NCBI RefSeq assembly: GCF_007992455.1
Contig: NZ_BKAH01000019.1
Coordinates: 1 to 41,047 of the forward strand
Length of the DNA: 41,047 bases
Direction: 5' to 3'
From: Microbacterium saccharophilum
GTDB taxonomy: Bacteria; Actinomycetota; Actinomycetes; Actinomycetales; Microbacteriaceae
Numbering within the stretch: position 1 is the stretch's first letter; every line of letters starts with the position of its first letter. Shown piece by piece: positions 34,401 to 40,992 of this stretch. The notes beneath the pieces were generated by a model. The model worked only from the letters and a program-made list of their open reading frames with translations. It did no database searches and was not told the origin of the DNA. A program made the position numbers and the translations under genes.

Positions 34401-34723
34401 TTCGACGAGCCGTCGCCGCGAACCCGAACGCACCCGCACGTCTCTTACGTTTGCTCAGCGCCGACGAGGACGAGCAGGTCCGGCAGGCCGTCGCGTTCAA
34501 CGGCGCTACCAAACCCGACGTGCTCGTTGACCTCGCCGGAAGGAGCATCGACCTCGCACTCATAGTCGCGTTGAATCCAGCGGCGCCCGACGACGTGCTG
34601 GCAGCGCTCTCCGCGGACCCGGAACCGCTGGTGCGGCACGTCGCCGCAGGAATGAGGCTCGGTAGGCGGATCAGTCCCGACTCGCGACCCCAGCACTCAG
34701 TCAACGCTGCGAGCGACAGCTGA
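31496..34723 (+). CDS. RecB-like PD-(D/E)xK nuclease fused to long LRV/HEAT-like repeat array (1075 aa)
   Basis: Residues 1-300 hold a RecB/Cas4-type core: D218 in GGADGDWLIG, D227-S-K229 in TLIDSKVY, and QLLGY (Q245, Y249) matching the QxxxY motif. From about residue 325 to the end come tandem repeats of about 24 residues with the LRV pattern VR..VA.N..AP...L..L..D, for instance VRLAVAANPGAPRAAVSAL, VRRAVAANPNAPARLLRLLS and VRQAVAFNGATKPDVLVDLA. A non-repeat helical segment interrupts them near 455-540. No signal or membrane segment. The architecture, nuclease plus recognition solenoid, resembles defence effectors, but I know no named system with it. Start ATG 31496, coupled to a 7-codon leader. 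Nuclease activity is inferred from motifs. Confidence 0.8.
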   Translation: MSLTGQLRDPGSPIREYLERISPRVASSAQKQDAADPLGFADLAQSRLLVPRPKGVDGSLVGMAFDYRARIELGGFDALTSTAAAGVSRADEYRGLVDNADHRLAVLQGTFEAAVELLRSESQLDFDRASVLLAHCERVVRVGSRALSGSTGAELDAAADGWDFADNIDRPLLDDVGALLGASRPQLASWKEEITDGQPYEPNPHFVGASLVGGADGDWLIGETLIDSKVYSHLNVSSLRAHIIQLLGYVMLDLDDALGIRRVAVWLPRQQVLATWSLTRLLGGDPEELLPTLREGFVKATGRRQLARHEPVPQRRRHQMLADNRHTPYVTLEELALSNDADIRRRVGRNSVAPEAAVRLLAHDRSWSVREGVAMNEAAPDDVLQTLSTDRSKAVRLAVAANPGAPRAAVSALTTDIDPNVRWSARTNDGEVTHAPGALAIPESSATTSGIVAATNRDSAAWNSRVVERLVHVMLDSGPWPGWRLPIPDESFNSAIREGQDVRAPDWLRAGIPRQVAEDLRRADRPEWLRWRVSWALPIDDPVVRADLLADSNPDIRWWALQQTTSIDAPDLSEKLLELASSKPARVAFRRAGLDHRYEAKTSREYDAEVLEVVAAHRSSPPQLLAELSAATSTSIRLRLVDNPALPNADRAAIVETLLTARSSEARVALARIGVLSSEIIKRLEADRDSYVREAVAGREDLTDETINALAVDREWTVRLALLQNAFVAERAPSNFIVEVLRNAPEASVPDVLEIIEELHEADEFDTAIVDALERLSKSRVRAPDLRRTAARHARTGPRTLERLARSTDAQLREDVAGNSNTPPTALEKLSRDEAADVRAAVAHNASTTKAVLTDLSHDGDPKVRAALTRLSQLELGALARLLEDEDAGVRRAAQRHPSAEEAARCHGQPSDSGNELTRATEPEPVDRQVFEAMAGDKRAEVRMRAAYDPRTPPDILEFLGGERRSSRVRRAVAANPNAPARLLRLLSADEDEQVRQAVAFNGATKPDVLVDLAGRSIDLALIVALNPAAPDDVLAALSADPEPLVRHVAAGMRLGRRISPDSRPQHSVNAASDS

Positions 34724-34817
34724 CGCCAACGACGGGTACGCGTCCACAGAACCGCGCTCCTGTCTGCGCGGCAGCCACCTCGCCCCTCCGCGAGCACCCG
34801 CTGCGTGAACGCAAAAG

Positions 34818-34847
34818 TCCCTCGTGCGGGCGATGCCCGCAGAGGGA
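34818..34847. repeat. TCCCTC-N18-GAGGGA hairpin element, copy 2
   Basis: TCCCTC (34818-34823) and GAGGGA (34842-34847) enclose an inner GCGGGC-GAT-GCCCGC stem, giving a strong hairpin; then TCCCGACAGCGC and GATGG follow as in copy 1. It lies 95 bases after the nuclease-LRV gene. Confidence 0.75.
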
Positions 34848-34927
34848 TCCCGACAGCGCGATGGAGCCGTTAGCACTGGGACCGGCGGCTTCAGCTGGGG
34901 AGCAATACGATCGGAGCAGGAGGATCC

Positions 34928-35149
34928 GTGGACAGCACGTCGGAGTGGCGCATCGATGACGCGGCCGCATATGACGCGGTGCGCTCTGCGGCCGTCGATG
35001 CCGCTGTCCGTTTCGCACGCGAGGGCGACGTGGCCTCCGCAAACCGCGTCCTCGCGGCCGTGGCGGCCGTCGACGGGTTCGACCGTGCAGCTATCGACGA
35101 GCTCGCTGAGAACTTGGATGTGTGGCAGCTGGACTCCTCCCATGGCTGA
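34928..35149 (+). CDS. Small antitoxin-like partner of the zeta-like protein (73 aa)
   Basis: GTG 34928 has AGGAGG five bases upstream. Helical and acidic: EWRIDDAAAYDAVRSAAVDA, then NRVLAAVAAVDGFDRAAI. It overlaps the next gene by 8 bases, so they are co-translated. Position before a zeta-like gene, small size and acidic helical content fit an epsilon-type antitoxin. No sequence signature proves it. Confidence 0.7.
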   Translation: MDSTSEWRIDDAAAYDAVRSAAVDAAVRFAREGDVASANRVLAAVAAVDGFDRAAIDELAENLDVWQLDSSHG

Positions 35150-36083
35150 GCCGGCCGCGCCCGGTAGCGCTCTGGAGGAGCACTTCCACCAGACCGTTGA
35201 GCCGTTCCTCTTCTTTCACGCCCGAAGCGCGGCTTACCCGTCGCTGACTCTGTTGGCTTCCCCGCTTGCCGCAGGGCGTTCGCGTGCGCTTCCGCGGTTC
35301 AGCCCGGCGGCGGTTTCCCTCAACGCCGCAGACATCCGCCTGATGGCTCCCCCCGAGAGCGATACTGCAGAGGCTGCGGCAGCGTTGCTGCAGCTGGCGC
35401 TCGCTCATGCCCGCCACAACCGGTTCTCGGTCGCTCTCGATGGACACTTCCGCACCCCTGCTGTGGCGGCGGGACTGTCCCGGCTGTTCTCGTCGTCCGG
35501 CTTTTCGACGCGGTTCGTCGCGATTGCGGAGCGGGAGGCGGAGGTGCGGATGTCGGAGGCATCGTCGCGGCTCCTGCAGTGGCGCCGCGGATCCGACGAC
35601 GTAGCCACGCGCCGAACGGAGCCGATGACTTCACTCCCGGTGTTGAGAGCGATGGCGGAGGATCCTTCTTCGGTCCAGCAGGTGGTTGTGCTGTCACGCA
35701 CAGGAGATGTGGTCTTCGACTCGGAGAAGGCAGACCGAGATGGGGCGCCGTCTGCGTTCGAGGCCGCGGCGGCGGCGCAACTGGGGACACTGCGATCGAC
35801 ACTCTGGTTGAGCCAGCTGCGCCATATGACGCGGTTCCTCGGCGCGCAGCGGTCGGCGCCACGGTGGGCGGTGGATGATCTGATCGAGTTGCACGAGATC
35901 GCGTTGACGGAGATCGTCCCGGAGTTGCCGATCCGGGACGATTCGGAGTTCACCCGCATCCAGACTGAGCGTCTGTCCGCGACCTTATCGGTGCTCCGCG
36001 CCTCCGTCGGCACCGAGGCTCGTGAAGATGTGCCTTTGTCGCTCCCGACGCCGGCGCCCACGGCGCCGAGTCGCTCCCTCTAG
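35142..36083 (+). CDS. Zeta-toxin-like protein with degenerate P-loop (313 aa)
   Basis: The strand and helix order follows zeta toxins (UDP-N-acetylglucosamine kinases). SLTLLASPLAAGRSRAL (35-50) stands where the Walker A should be, with Arg replacing the invariant Lys. LNAADIRLMAP (60-70) matches NxDxxR...P. VALDGHFRTP (98-107) matches the E-G-T-x-R region with D in place of E. FVAIAEREAEVRMS (125-138) matches the next helix. The C-terminal half is helical (LWLSQLRHMTRFLGAQR). Start ATG 35142 overlaps the antitoxin-like gene. The loss of the P-loop Lys suggests an inactive or re-purposed kinase fold. Convergent with the Arg-rich gene, 29 bases away. Confidence 0.72.
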   Translation: MAEPAAPGSALEEHFHQTVEPFLFFHARSAAYPSLTLLASPLAAGRSRALPRFSPAAVSLNAADIRLMAPPESDTAEAAAALLQLALAHARHNRFSVALDGHFRTPAVAAGLSRLFSSSGFSTRFVAIAEREAEVRMSEASSRLLQWRRGSDDVATRRTEPMTSLPVLRAMAEDPSSVQQVVVLSRTGDVVFDSEKADRDGAPSAFEAAAAAQLGTLRSTLWLSQLRHMTRFLGAQRSAPRWAVDDLIELHEIALTEIVPELPIRDDSEFTRIQTERLSATLSVLRASVGTEAREDVPLSLPTPAPTAPSRSL

Positions 36084-36112
36084 CGGACCTGAACCGGCCA
36101 AAGAGCGCGGCG

Positions 36113-37258
36113 CTATCCACGCGACGGCATCGGCGTGCGGCTGGCAGACCCGGTGCCGGGGCTGTCGGTGTCGGGTCGTGGGGACTGTTGCCGATGCGTC
36201 GGTTCTCTGGCCGGGTAGATGAGTCGGTGGAGTCGGGCGAGTTTGTCGCGGTCGCCGGTGGGGACGAGGTGCGCGGCGGCGTGGCGGAATGCTTCGGCGC
36301 GCAGCCGCCGGGCGGTTTCGGCCGGGATGTCGTACGGGTCGCGCCCGAACGTGACGCGGGCAATCGAGTCCATCCGGACTTCTTCAGCGATACGTGCGCG
36401 GTGCCGGTCCTCGTAACCGCCGACGAGTGTGGGGAGCGCGTGCAGCCACGCTTGGCGCTCCCTCTCAATCGTGGCGTCTCGGAGAAGGTCACCCGGCGGC
36501 GCCGACGGGGCGGCTCCCGTGATTCGGTCGCGGGCAGCGAGGATCGCCACTCGGGTGTGCGCGACGGGGTCCAGTTCGCGCCGGAGCGCCTGCTTCTGCA
36601 CGGCGGTGCGGCGCCTGGTGTAGAACTCGTCGGCGACCTTCTCGTTGGCGCGCTTCTCGTTGGCGTAGACCCGGTGCATCTGGCGGGGTGGGAGACCGAG
36701 TTGCGTGAGGCGGGTGCGGAGTCTGCTGGCTTGTCGGCCGCGGGCGCGTTGCTGTTCAAGGTTCTGCTGGTACCAGCGGCGATACCCGTCGGGGTCATCG
36801 TCCCGGCGTTTTCGGGCGGCGTCGCGTTGCTGCCGCCGGGTGGCGTCGGGGTTCCGGTCCCGCCAGGCCTGGCTCGCCTGCCGGGCCTGCGTGGCCGCCC
36901 GGTCGGGGTGGCGTTCGATGTAGCGTCGCCGGTACTCGCGGACCCGCTCCGGGTGGTCCCGCCGATACGCGCGGGCGCGGGCGCGTTCCTGTGCGCGGTG
37001 TTGGGCGTACCAGGCGCGCCCGCGCGCCCTCCGTTGCTCGGCGGCGGCTTTGCGCTCGGCGGCGCGGCGCATCGATTCCCGGTTATGCAGTCTGGCGCGG
37101 TCCCGGTTGGCGTCCTTCCACTCTCGGACGGCCTTGGCGAGCCGCTCGCGGTTGCGCTCCCGGTACGCGGCACGCTGCGCGCGTGCCCGTGGTGCGGCAT
37201 CCGGGTCGTTCTGGATGAGGCGCCGGCGGGCAGCCGACCGCTCATCGGACGTGCTCAC
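36113..37258 (-). CDS. Arg-rich tandem-repeat coiled protein (381 aa)
   Basis: Residues 20-190 contain repeats of about 13-25 residues with RxYRRDHPERVREYRRRY-like units (Y/W-R-x-x-[HN]-P-[DE]-x), as seen next to HNH domains in phage proteins, but no HNH motif follows here. The second half is helical (TLVGGYEDRHRARIAEEVRM). Very basic, so nucleic-acid binding is likely. GTG 37258 lies 11 bases after the stop of the 84-aa gene; a longer upstream reading is a shadow. It is the last of five minus-strand genes behind parA. Confidence 0.75.
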   Translation of the reverse strand: MSTSDERSAARRRLIQNDPDAAPRARAQRAAYRERNRERLAKAVREWKDANRDRARLHNRESMRRAAERKAAAEQRRARGRAWYAQHRAQERARARAYRRDHPERVREYRRRYIERHPDRAATQARQASQAWRDRNPDATRRQQRDAARKRRDDDPDGYRRWYQQNLEQQRARGRQASRLRTRLTQLGLPPRQMHRVYANEKRANEKVADEFYTRRRTAVQKQALRRELDPVAHTRVAILAARDRITGAAPSAPPGDLLRDATIERERQAWLHALPTLVGGYEDRHRARIAEEVRMDSIARVTFGRDPYDIPAETARRLRAEAFRHAAAHLVPTGDRDKLARLHRLIYPAREPTHRQQSPRPDTDSPGTGSASRTPMPSRG

Positions 37259-37269
37259 GAGCGGGGCCG

Positions 37270-37524
37270 TCAGCTGGCGCTCGGGGTGGCCGCGTAGACG
37301 AGCGCTGCGAGGTCGGCCCGGTGGGCGGTGGGGTCGATGATCGCCCGGCCGATCGCGTCCCGCAGGATGGTTGCGTCCGGGTCGGGTGCGGTGATGTGGT
37401 CGAGGACCCAGGCGACATCGCCGGCGAGGGAGTAGTCGGGGTCGTCGGCGTGGAGTTCGGGGTAGTAGAGCAGGGCGAGCATCGCGGTCTTGCGGATGAT
37501 CTCGTCGGCGTCGTCGGTGGTCAT
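37270..37524 (-). CDS. Hypothetical protein, 84 aa
   Basis: ATG 37524 has AAAGGA seven bases upstream. Acidic and helical: DADEIIRKTAMLALLYYPEL, GDVAWVLDHITAPDPDATI, RADLAALVYAATPSAS. No signal or motif recognised. Between the 155-aa protein and the Arg-rich protein in the parA operon. Function unknown. Confidence 0.78.
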   Translation of the reverse strand: MTTDDADEIIRKTAMLALLYYPELHADDPDYSLAGDVAWVLDHITAPDPDATILRDAIGRAIIDPTAHRADLAALVYAATPSAS

Positions 37525-37539
37525 GGTGCGGTCCTTTCG

Positions 37540-38007
37540 TCAGCGGGAGGGGCCGGGCCCGGTGGGTGGCGGCTCGGGGTGATCGAGGAGGGAGTCGGTC
37601 GGTGCGAACTGGTCGCGCGGTCTGCGGGGTGGGCCGAGGGGAAACCGGCGGTTCCGGTCCCCCGCCCGCCGCCCGTAAGGGAGGTACTCGTTGCGGATCG
37701 CGTGCGCCGGGTCGGCGAGGACCCAGTGGCAGCGCGCTCCGAGCCACACGGTGAGGTCGAGTTCGGCTTCTTCGGTCGAGCGCGCCCACACGCCGGCGAT
37801 CCGCCCATCGACCAGTTGCGCGGTGTGCCACTGCCGTTCCCGATGCCAGACCCCGTAGGCGGCAAGTGTCGCGTCGATCGCGAGCCGGCGGGCGAGGCAC
37901 TCGTCATCGGTCGCGGTGTGTCCGCGGATCGGGATCGCGGCGCGGATCCGTTCGCCAGCTTCTGCCAGCGTCTCCCCCGGTAGGGGGACGGTGGGCTGTT
38001 CGATCAC
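37540..38007 (-). CDS. Hypothetical protein, 155 aa
   Basis: GTG 38007. Reads IEQPTVPLPGETLAEAGERI, RHWQ-type centre (GVWHRERQWHTAQLVDG, ELDLTVWLGARCHWVLADPA) and a Pro-rich tail. Soluble. It is downstream of parA, separated by a possible 15-codon ORF (38004-38051, MNEPDPTIRTHGGQS) that overlaps its start as GTGA. Family not recognised; probably part of the partition/replication operon of the integrated element. Confidence 0.75.
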   Translation of the reverse strand: MIEQPTVPLPGETLAEAGERIRAAIPIRGHTATDDECLARRLAIDATLAAYGVWHRERQWHTAQLVDGRIAGVWARSTEEAELDLTVWLGARCHWVLADPAHAIRNEYLPYGRRAGDRNRRFPLGPPRRPRDQFAPTDSLLDHPEPPPTGPGPSR

Positions 38008-38051
38008 GACTGCCCGCCATGCGTGCGGATGGTGGGATCGGGCTCGTTCAT
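38004..38051 (-). CDS. Possible 15-codon coupling ORF after parA
   Basis: ATG 38051 lies two bases after the parA stop and the frame ends in a GTGA overlap with the 155-aa gene. It could serve only to pass ribosomes along the operon. Confidence 0.3.
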   Translation of the reverse strand: MNEPDPTIRTHGGQS

Positions 38052-38053
38052 CG

Positions 38054-38713
38054 TCACCACACCCCAGCGCTGGTTGCGGCGACGTGGGTGCTGACTTCCA
38101 GGGCGAGGCGGGTGACCTCCCCGATGAGCCCTGCGGTGCGACGGTTGTCCGGCATCGCTGTCACGAGCTCGCCGAGGATGGGGGCGTCGGCGTGCGCCTT
38201 GTACAGCCGCAGCGTCTCGGCTGTTCGCGGGTACCCCCAGTCCGCGTCCAGCCGATGGGTCCAGGTGTCGCGCTGATCGGGGATGCGGGGGTCGACCTTG
38301 TTCAGCACGATCGCGTACCGGAGGTGCCGGGGTTCGATGAGGCGGTGGATGGTCCGCATGGTCGGCTCGACCGCGAGCGGCTCCGGGGTCATCGGGACCA
38401 GTGCATAGTCGGCGGCATCCAGCACCAGCTCGAGGGTCCGGGTCTCCTCGAGACTCCCCGGGGTGTCCACGAACACGAAGTCGTACTCCACTTTCAGCAG
38501 GGGCAGCCGGGCGAGGACGCTCGGTTGCTGCGGGCCGGCGTAGTCGAAGGGCAGCGGCCGGGCCACGTTGCCGGCCCACCACTGCGTGGACCTTTGCGGG
38601 TCGGTGTCGATCAGCAGCACCCGGTGCCGGCGGGACAGGGCGGCGGCGACCTGCATCGCGATCGTCGTCTTCCCGACGCCGCCCTTCTGGTTGGTCACCG
38701 CGATCGTGTACAT
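38054..38713 (-). CDS. parA: ParA-family partition ATPase (219 aa)
   Basis: Deviant Walker A NQKGGVGKTT (residues 8-17, signature K10), switch I LLIDTDPQRST (34-44), Walker B FVFVDTPGS (79-87). Length is that of the small plasmid-type ParA without an N-terminal HTH. ATG 38713 has AGGAGG six bases upstream. In mobile elements ParA stabilises the element, usually with a small DNA-binding partner; no ParB is recognised, but the divergent HTH protein at 38837 may play that part (inference). First of the minus-strand operon reaching to 36113. Confidence 0.93.
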   Translation of the reverse strand: MYTIAVTNQKGGVGKTTIAMQVAAALSRRHRVLLIDTDPQRSTQWWAGNVARPLPFDYAGPQQPSVLARLPLLKVEYDFVFVDTPGSLEETRTLELVLDAADYALVPMTPEPLAVEPTMRTIHRLIEPRHLRYAIVLNKVDPRIPDQRDTWTHRLDADWGYPRTAETLRLYKAHADAPILGELVTAMPDNRRTAGLIGEVTRLALEVSTHVAATSAGVW

Positions 38714-38743
38714 CCCCGACCTCCTGCGTGTCCCGAATGACTA

Positions 38744-38781
38744 TTGACACTAGTAGACGGCTTAGTCGTACACTTAGTCAA
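38744..38781. promoter_or_regulatory. Overlapping divergent promoters with direct repeats
   Basis: Plus strand: TTGACA (38744-38749), 19-base spacer, TACACT (38769-38774). Minus strand: TTGACT (38776-38781), 18-base spacer, TCTACT (38752-38757). CTTAGTC is repeated at 38761 and 38773 (12-bp period), with a related CTAGTAG at 38750. The repeats look like an operator shared by parA and the divergent HTH gene. Confidence 0.6.
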
Positions 38782-38836
38782 GGCCGGGCTGCGATTCCTG
38801 ATTGCGGTCAAGCAAACTAAGGGGGTGAAGGTCGAC

Positions 38837-39403
38837 GTGAAGACAATCGAGGGCAAGAAGATGTCGCATCGTGCAGCGACAGAGCCCATCGGTTCCGCAT
38901 TGCGGATCGCGCCCGGTTTCAGCGCCACCACGGTGGACGATGAGACCGGCATCGAAACGACGCTCGACGCGATCTACGACGCCGACGCCGGCAAGTACGT
39001 CGTCACCACGATCGTGAACCGGGCCATCCGTCCCGGTTTCGACGAGATCGCACTCCGTCACACCGCGCCGCAGGCCATCCTGCAGGTCGCGGTCCCCCAG
39101 TGCGTAGCCGTCAAGCTCGACAAAGGCTGGACCACGATCTCCGAACTCACCCAGGCGGAGGGACGCATCATCCCGGACTGGCTCGCCTCCGAAGTCGTCA
39201 AACGCGGCACCAAGACGGAGCGCATGGAGGTCATCCAGATCCTCTACGGCGCTTCCGCCCTCGCCGGGCTCCCCCCGGTCCGCACCGTGCAAGTCGAACT
39301 CGGCGTCCCGCACCGCACCGCCAGCGACTGGATCGGCAAGGCCCGCGCCGCCGGATACCTCAAAGGAATGAGCTACACGCCTGGCCGCCAGGCGGATGAA
39401 TGA
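38837..39403 (+). CDS. HTH-containing protein divergent from parA (188 aa)
   Basis: GTG 38837 has AAGG five bases upstream; earlier in-frame starts overlap the promoter. The first half is beta-rich (GKYVVTTIVNRAIRPGFDEIAL...AILQVAVPQCVAV). The C-terminus is a helix-turn-helix: VRTVQVELGVPHRTASDWIGKARAAGYL. Divergent from parA across shared promoters with repeats, and overlapping the excisionase-like gene by 8 bases, so it is probably an autoregulator or partition partner. Such pairs are common in actinobacterial integrative elements. Confidence 0.8.
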   Translation: MKTIEGKKMSHRAATEPIGSALRIAPGFSATTVDDETGIETTLDAIYDADAGKYVVTTIVNRAIRPGFDEIALRHTAPQAILQVAVPQCVAVKLDKGWTTISELTQAEGRIIPDWLASEVVKRGTKTERMEVIQILYGASALAGLPPVRTVQVELGVPHRTASDWIGKARAAGYLKGMSYTPGRQADE

Positions 39404-39611
39404 CATCAGCACTGCGTCCCTTGTCATCGCGGTGGACCATGTCACGGCGGCCGCCGCGATCGGGATCAGTCCGTCACGCTTGCGTCACCATGTGAGGCTC
39501 GGGGACATCACGCCGCACTTCTCCGGCTCGAAGCCGCTGTACGCAGTCTCCGAGCTGCAGCGATTCATCGAAGCTCTTCCGACCCACCCCGAGCGTCTGC
39601 TTACGGCGTGA
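39396..39611 (+). CDS. Excisionase-like HTH protein (71 aa)
   Basis: ATG 39396 overlaps the upstream gene by 8 bases. MerR/Xis-like winged helix: DHVTAAAAIGISPSRLRHHVRLGDITPHFSGSK..YAVSELQRFIE, in which GISPSRLRHHV is the recognition helix and LYAVSELQRF the wing. It lies just before the integrase, the usual place of xis. Its likely role is directing excision of the element. Confidence 0.82.
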   Translation: MNDISTASLVIAVDHVTAAAAIGISPSRLRHHVRLGDITPHFSGSKPLYAVSELQRFIEALPTHPERLLTA

Positions 39612-39650
39612 GTGGGATGGTTCGGTGGAGTGCGCCCGTCGACCTGAGCG

Positions 39651-40853
39651 TTGCCTAAGCGGCGCGATCACGGACAGGGATCGGTCTTCTTCCTCGAAAG
39701 CCGCGGACTGTGGCGCGGGGTCATCGACAATGGGTTTCACTCGGACGGCAGGCGCCGGCAGCGGTACGTGCATGCCAAGACTCGCGAGGAGTGTGTCAGG
39801 AAGCTCCGCAAGCTGATGAACGAGATTGCTACATACGGTGAGCCACTGGATCATCACACCCACGTCGGCGATCTCGCCAAGGCGTGGCTGGAGGACGCCG
39901 GCGGACGACTCAAGCCCAAGACGATGCAGGGGTACCGGTCTGCGGTAGCAGCGAGCATCGTTCCCATCCTCGGGAAGCGGGTCGTTTCCGAACTTCGCCC
40001 CTCGGACGTGCGACGGCTGCACGCCGCGGTGTTCTCCCGCGGCGTCGGCGCGTCGAGTGTTGCCGGCGCCCACCGCGCCCTGTCGGCCATGCTCAGCTTC
40101 GCCGTAGATGAAGGGATGATCGCGCGCAACGTCGCCGAGTCCGTCGACATCCCGACTCAGGCACCGACAAACCGGGACTCCCTTTCGCGGGCGGAGACCC
40201 AGTCGCTACTGGAGGACGGCGACCCCAGGTGGGCCCTCAGCCTTCTTTCCGGCGCACGCGACGGCGAGTTGCGCGGGCTGCGCATCGAGGACATCGACTT
40301 CGATGCGAACGTCGCGCACATCTCCTGGAACCTCGCCGAAGCCACCTCCCAACACGGCTGCGGCGGGACGTGTGGCTACAAGCGCGCCAGCAACTGCCCC
40401 CAGCGCATCCTCGATGTCGCGCCCAACCTGGAATCGATCCCTCTCGAGGGTCGGTGGGTGCTCGTCCGCCCGAAGTCCTACAAGCCACGCCTTGTCCCCC
40501 TCACGCAGCCGCTCGCCGGCGCGCTCCGCGCCCACATCGAAGAGGACGACGGCTGGAACCCGCATGGTCTGGTGTGGCACCGCCCGCAGGGGACACCGCT
40601 CACCAACGCCGACATGAATAGCGCACTCCGACAGGCCCTTCGTCGCGCGGGTATCAAGCGCCCCGCGACGGTGCACTGGCTGCGCCACACATATACGACG
40701 ATGTCCGAGCACGCCGGCATCCCGTGGGTGGTTTACTCACGGATCTCCGGGCATGCCAGCGAAGATATCTCCCGCCGCTACACGCACCAGCTCGAAGCTG
40801 AGGCGCGTGACGGAATCGCCCGCCTGGACGCCTATCTGCGCGAACGCCGTTGA
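39651..40853 (+). CDS. int: Tyrosine integrase (400 aa)
   Basis: N-terminal arm-binding AP2-like beta sheet (GQGSVFFLESRGLWRGVIDNG), SAM-like core-binding helices (about 70-165), catalytic domain 175-390. Catalytic residues: R203 in GARDGELRGL, H342 and R345 in HWLRHT, H368 in SGHAS, Y377 in RRYTH. An H/Cys cluster (H235, C237, C241, C249) inside the catalytic domain is typical of many actinobacterial integrases and may bind zinc. TTG 39651 has only a weak GAG upstream; no better start is near. The integrase sits at the right end of the element, next to the tandem repeat at 40969. Confidence 0.93.
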   Translation: MPKRRDHGQGSVFFLESRGLWRGVIDNGFHSDGRRRQRYVHAKTREECVRKLRKLMNEIATYGEPLDHHTHVGDLAKAWLEDAGGRLKPKTMQGYRSAVAASIVPILGKRVVSELRPSDVRRLHAAVFSRGVGASSVAGAHRALSAMLSFAVDEGMIARNVAESVDIPTQAPTNRDSLSRAETQSLLEDGDPRWALSLLSGARDGELRGLRIEDIDFDANVAHISWNLAEATSQHGCGGTCGYKRASNCPQRILDVAPNLESIPLEGRWVLVRPKSYKPRLVPLTQPLAGALRAHIEEDDGWNPHGLVWHRPQGTPLTNADMNSALRQALRRAGIKRPATVHWLRHTYTTMSEHAGIPWVVYSRISGHASEDISRRYTHQLEAEARDGIARLDAYLRERR

Positions 40854-40968
40854 GGCCAGCGGCTCCGGTCGCCGACGCCTAGAGTGGGCGGCAACCTTCG
40901 AGCCGGTCGGCTGGCACCGGCGCGGCCCCTACGGACGGCTTGAAACCTCTCGTCGCAGCAGCGAATTT

Positions 40969-40992
40969 GGTGCACACATAGGTGCACACATA
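40969..40992. repeat. Tandem 12-bp repeat near the element end
   Basis: GGTGCACACATA occurs twice without spacing (40969-40980 and 40981-40992), 115 bases after the integrase stop. It contains the palindrome GTGCAC. It is a plausible integrase or Xis arm-binding site close to the attachment site; no core duplication could be found within the window. Confidence 0.7.

Noticed and set aside
31496..34723. Regular repeats taken as a CRISPR-like or DNA-level repeat array
   Set aside because: The repetition is at protein level (LRV pattern) with diverged DNA; no conserved DNA spacer/repeat unit.
36188..37297. A 369-aa plus-strand frame
   Set aside because: Antisense to the Arg-rich repeat gene; Val/Gly/Leu-rich shadow without start signals.
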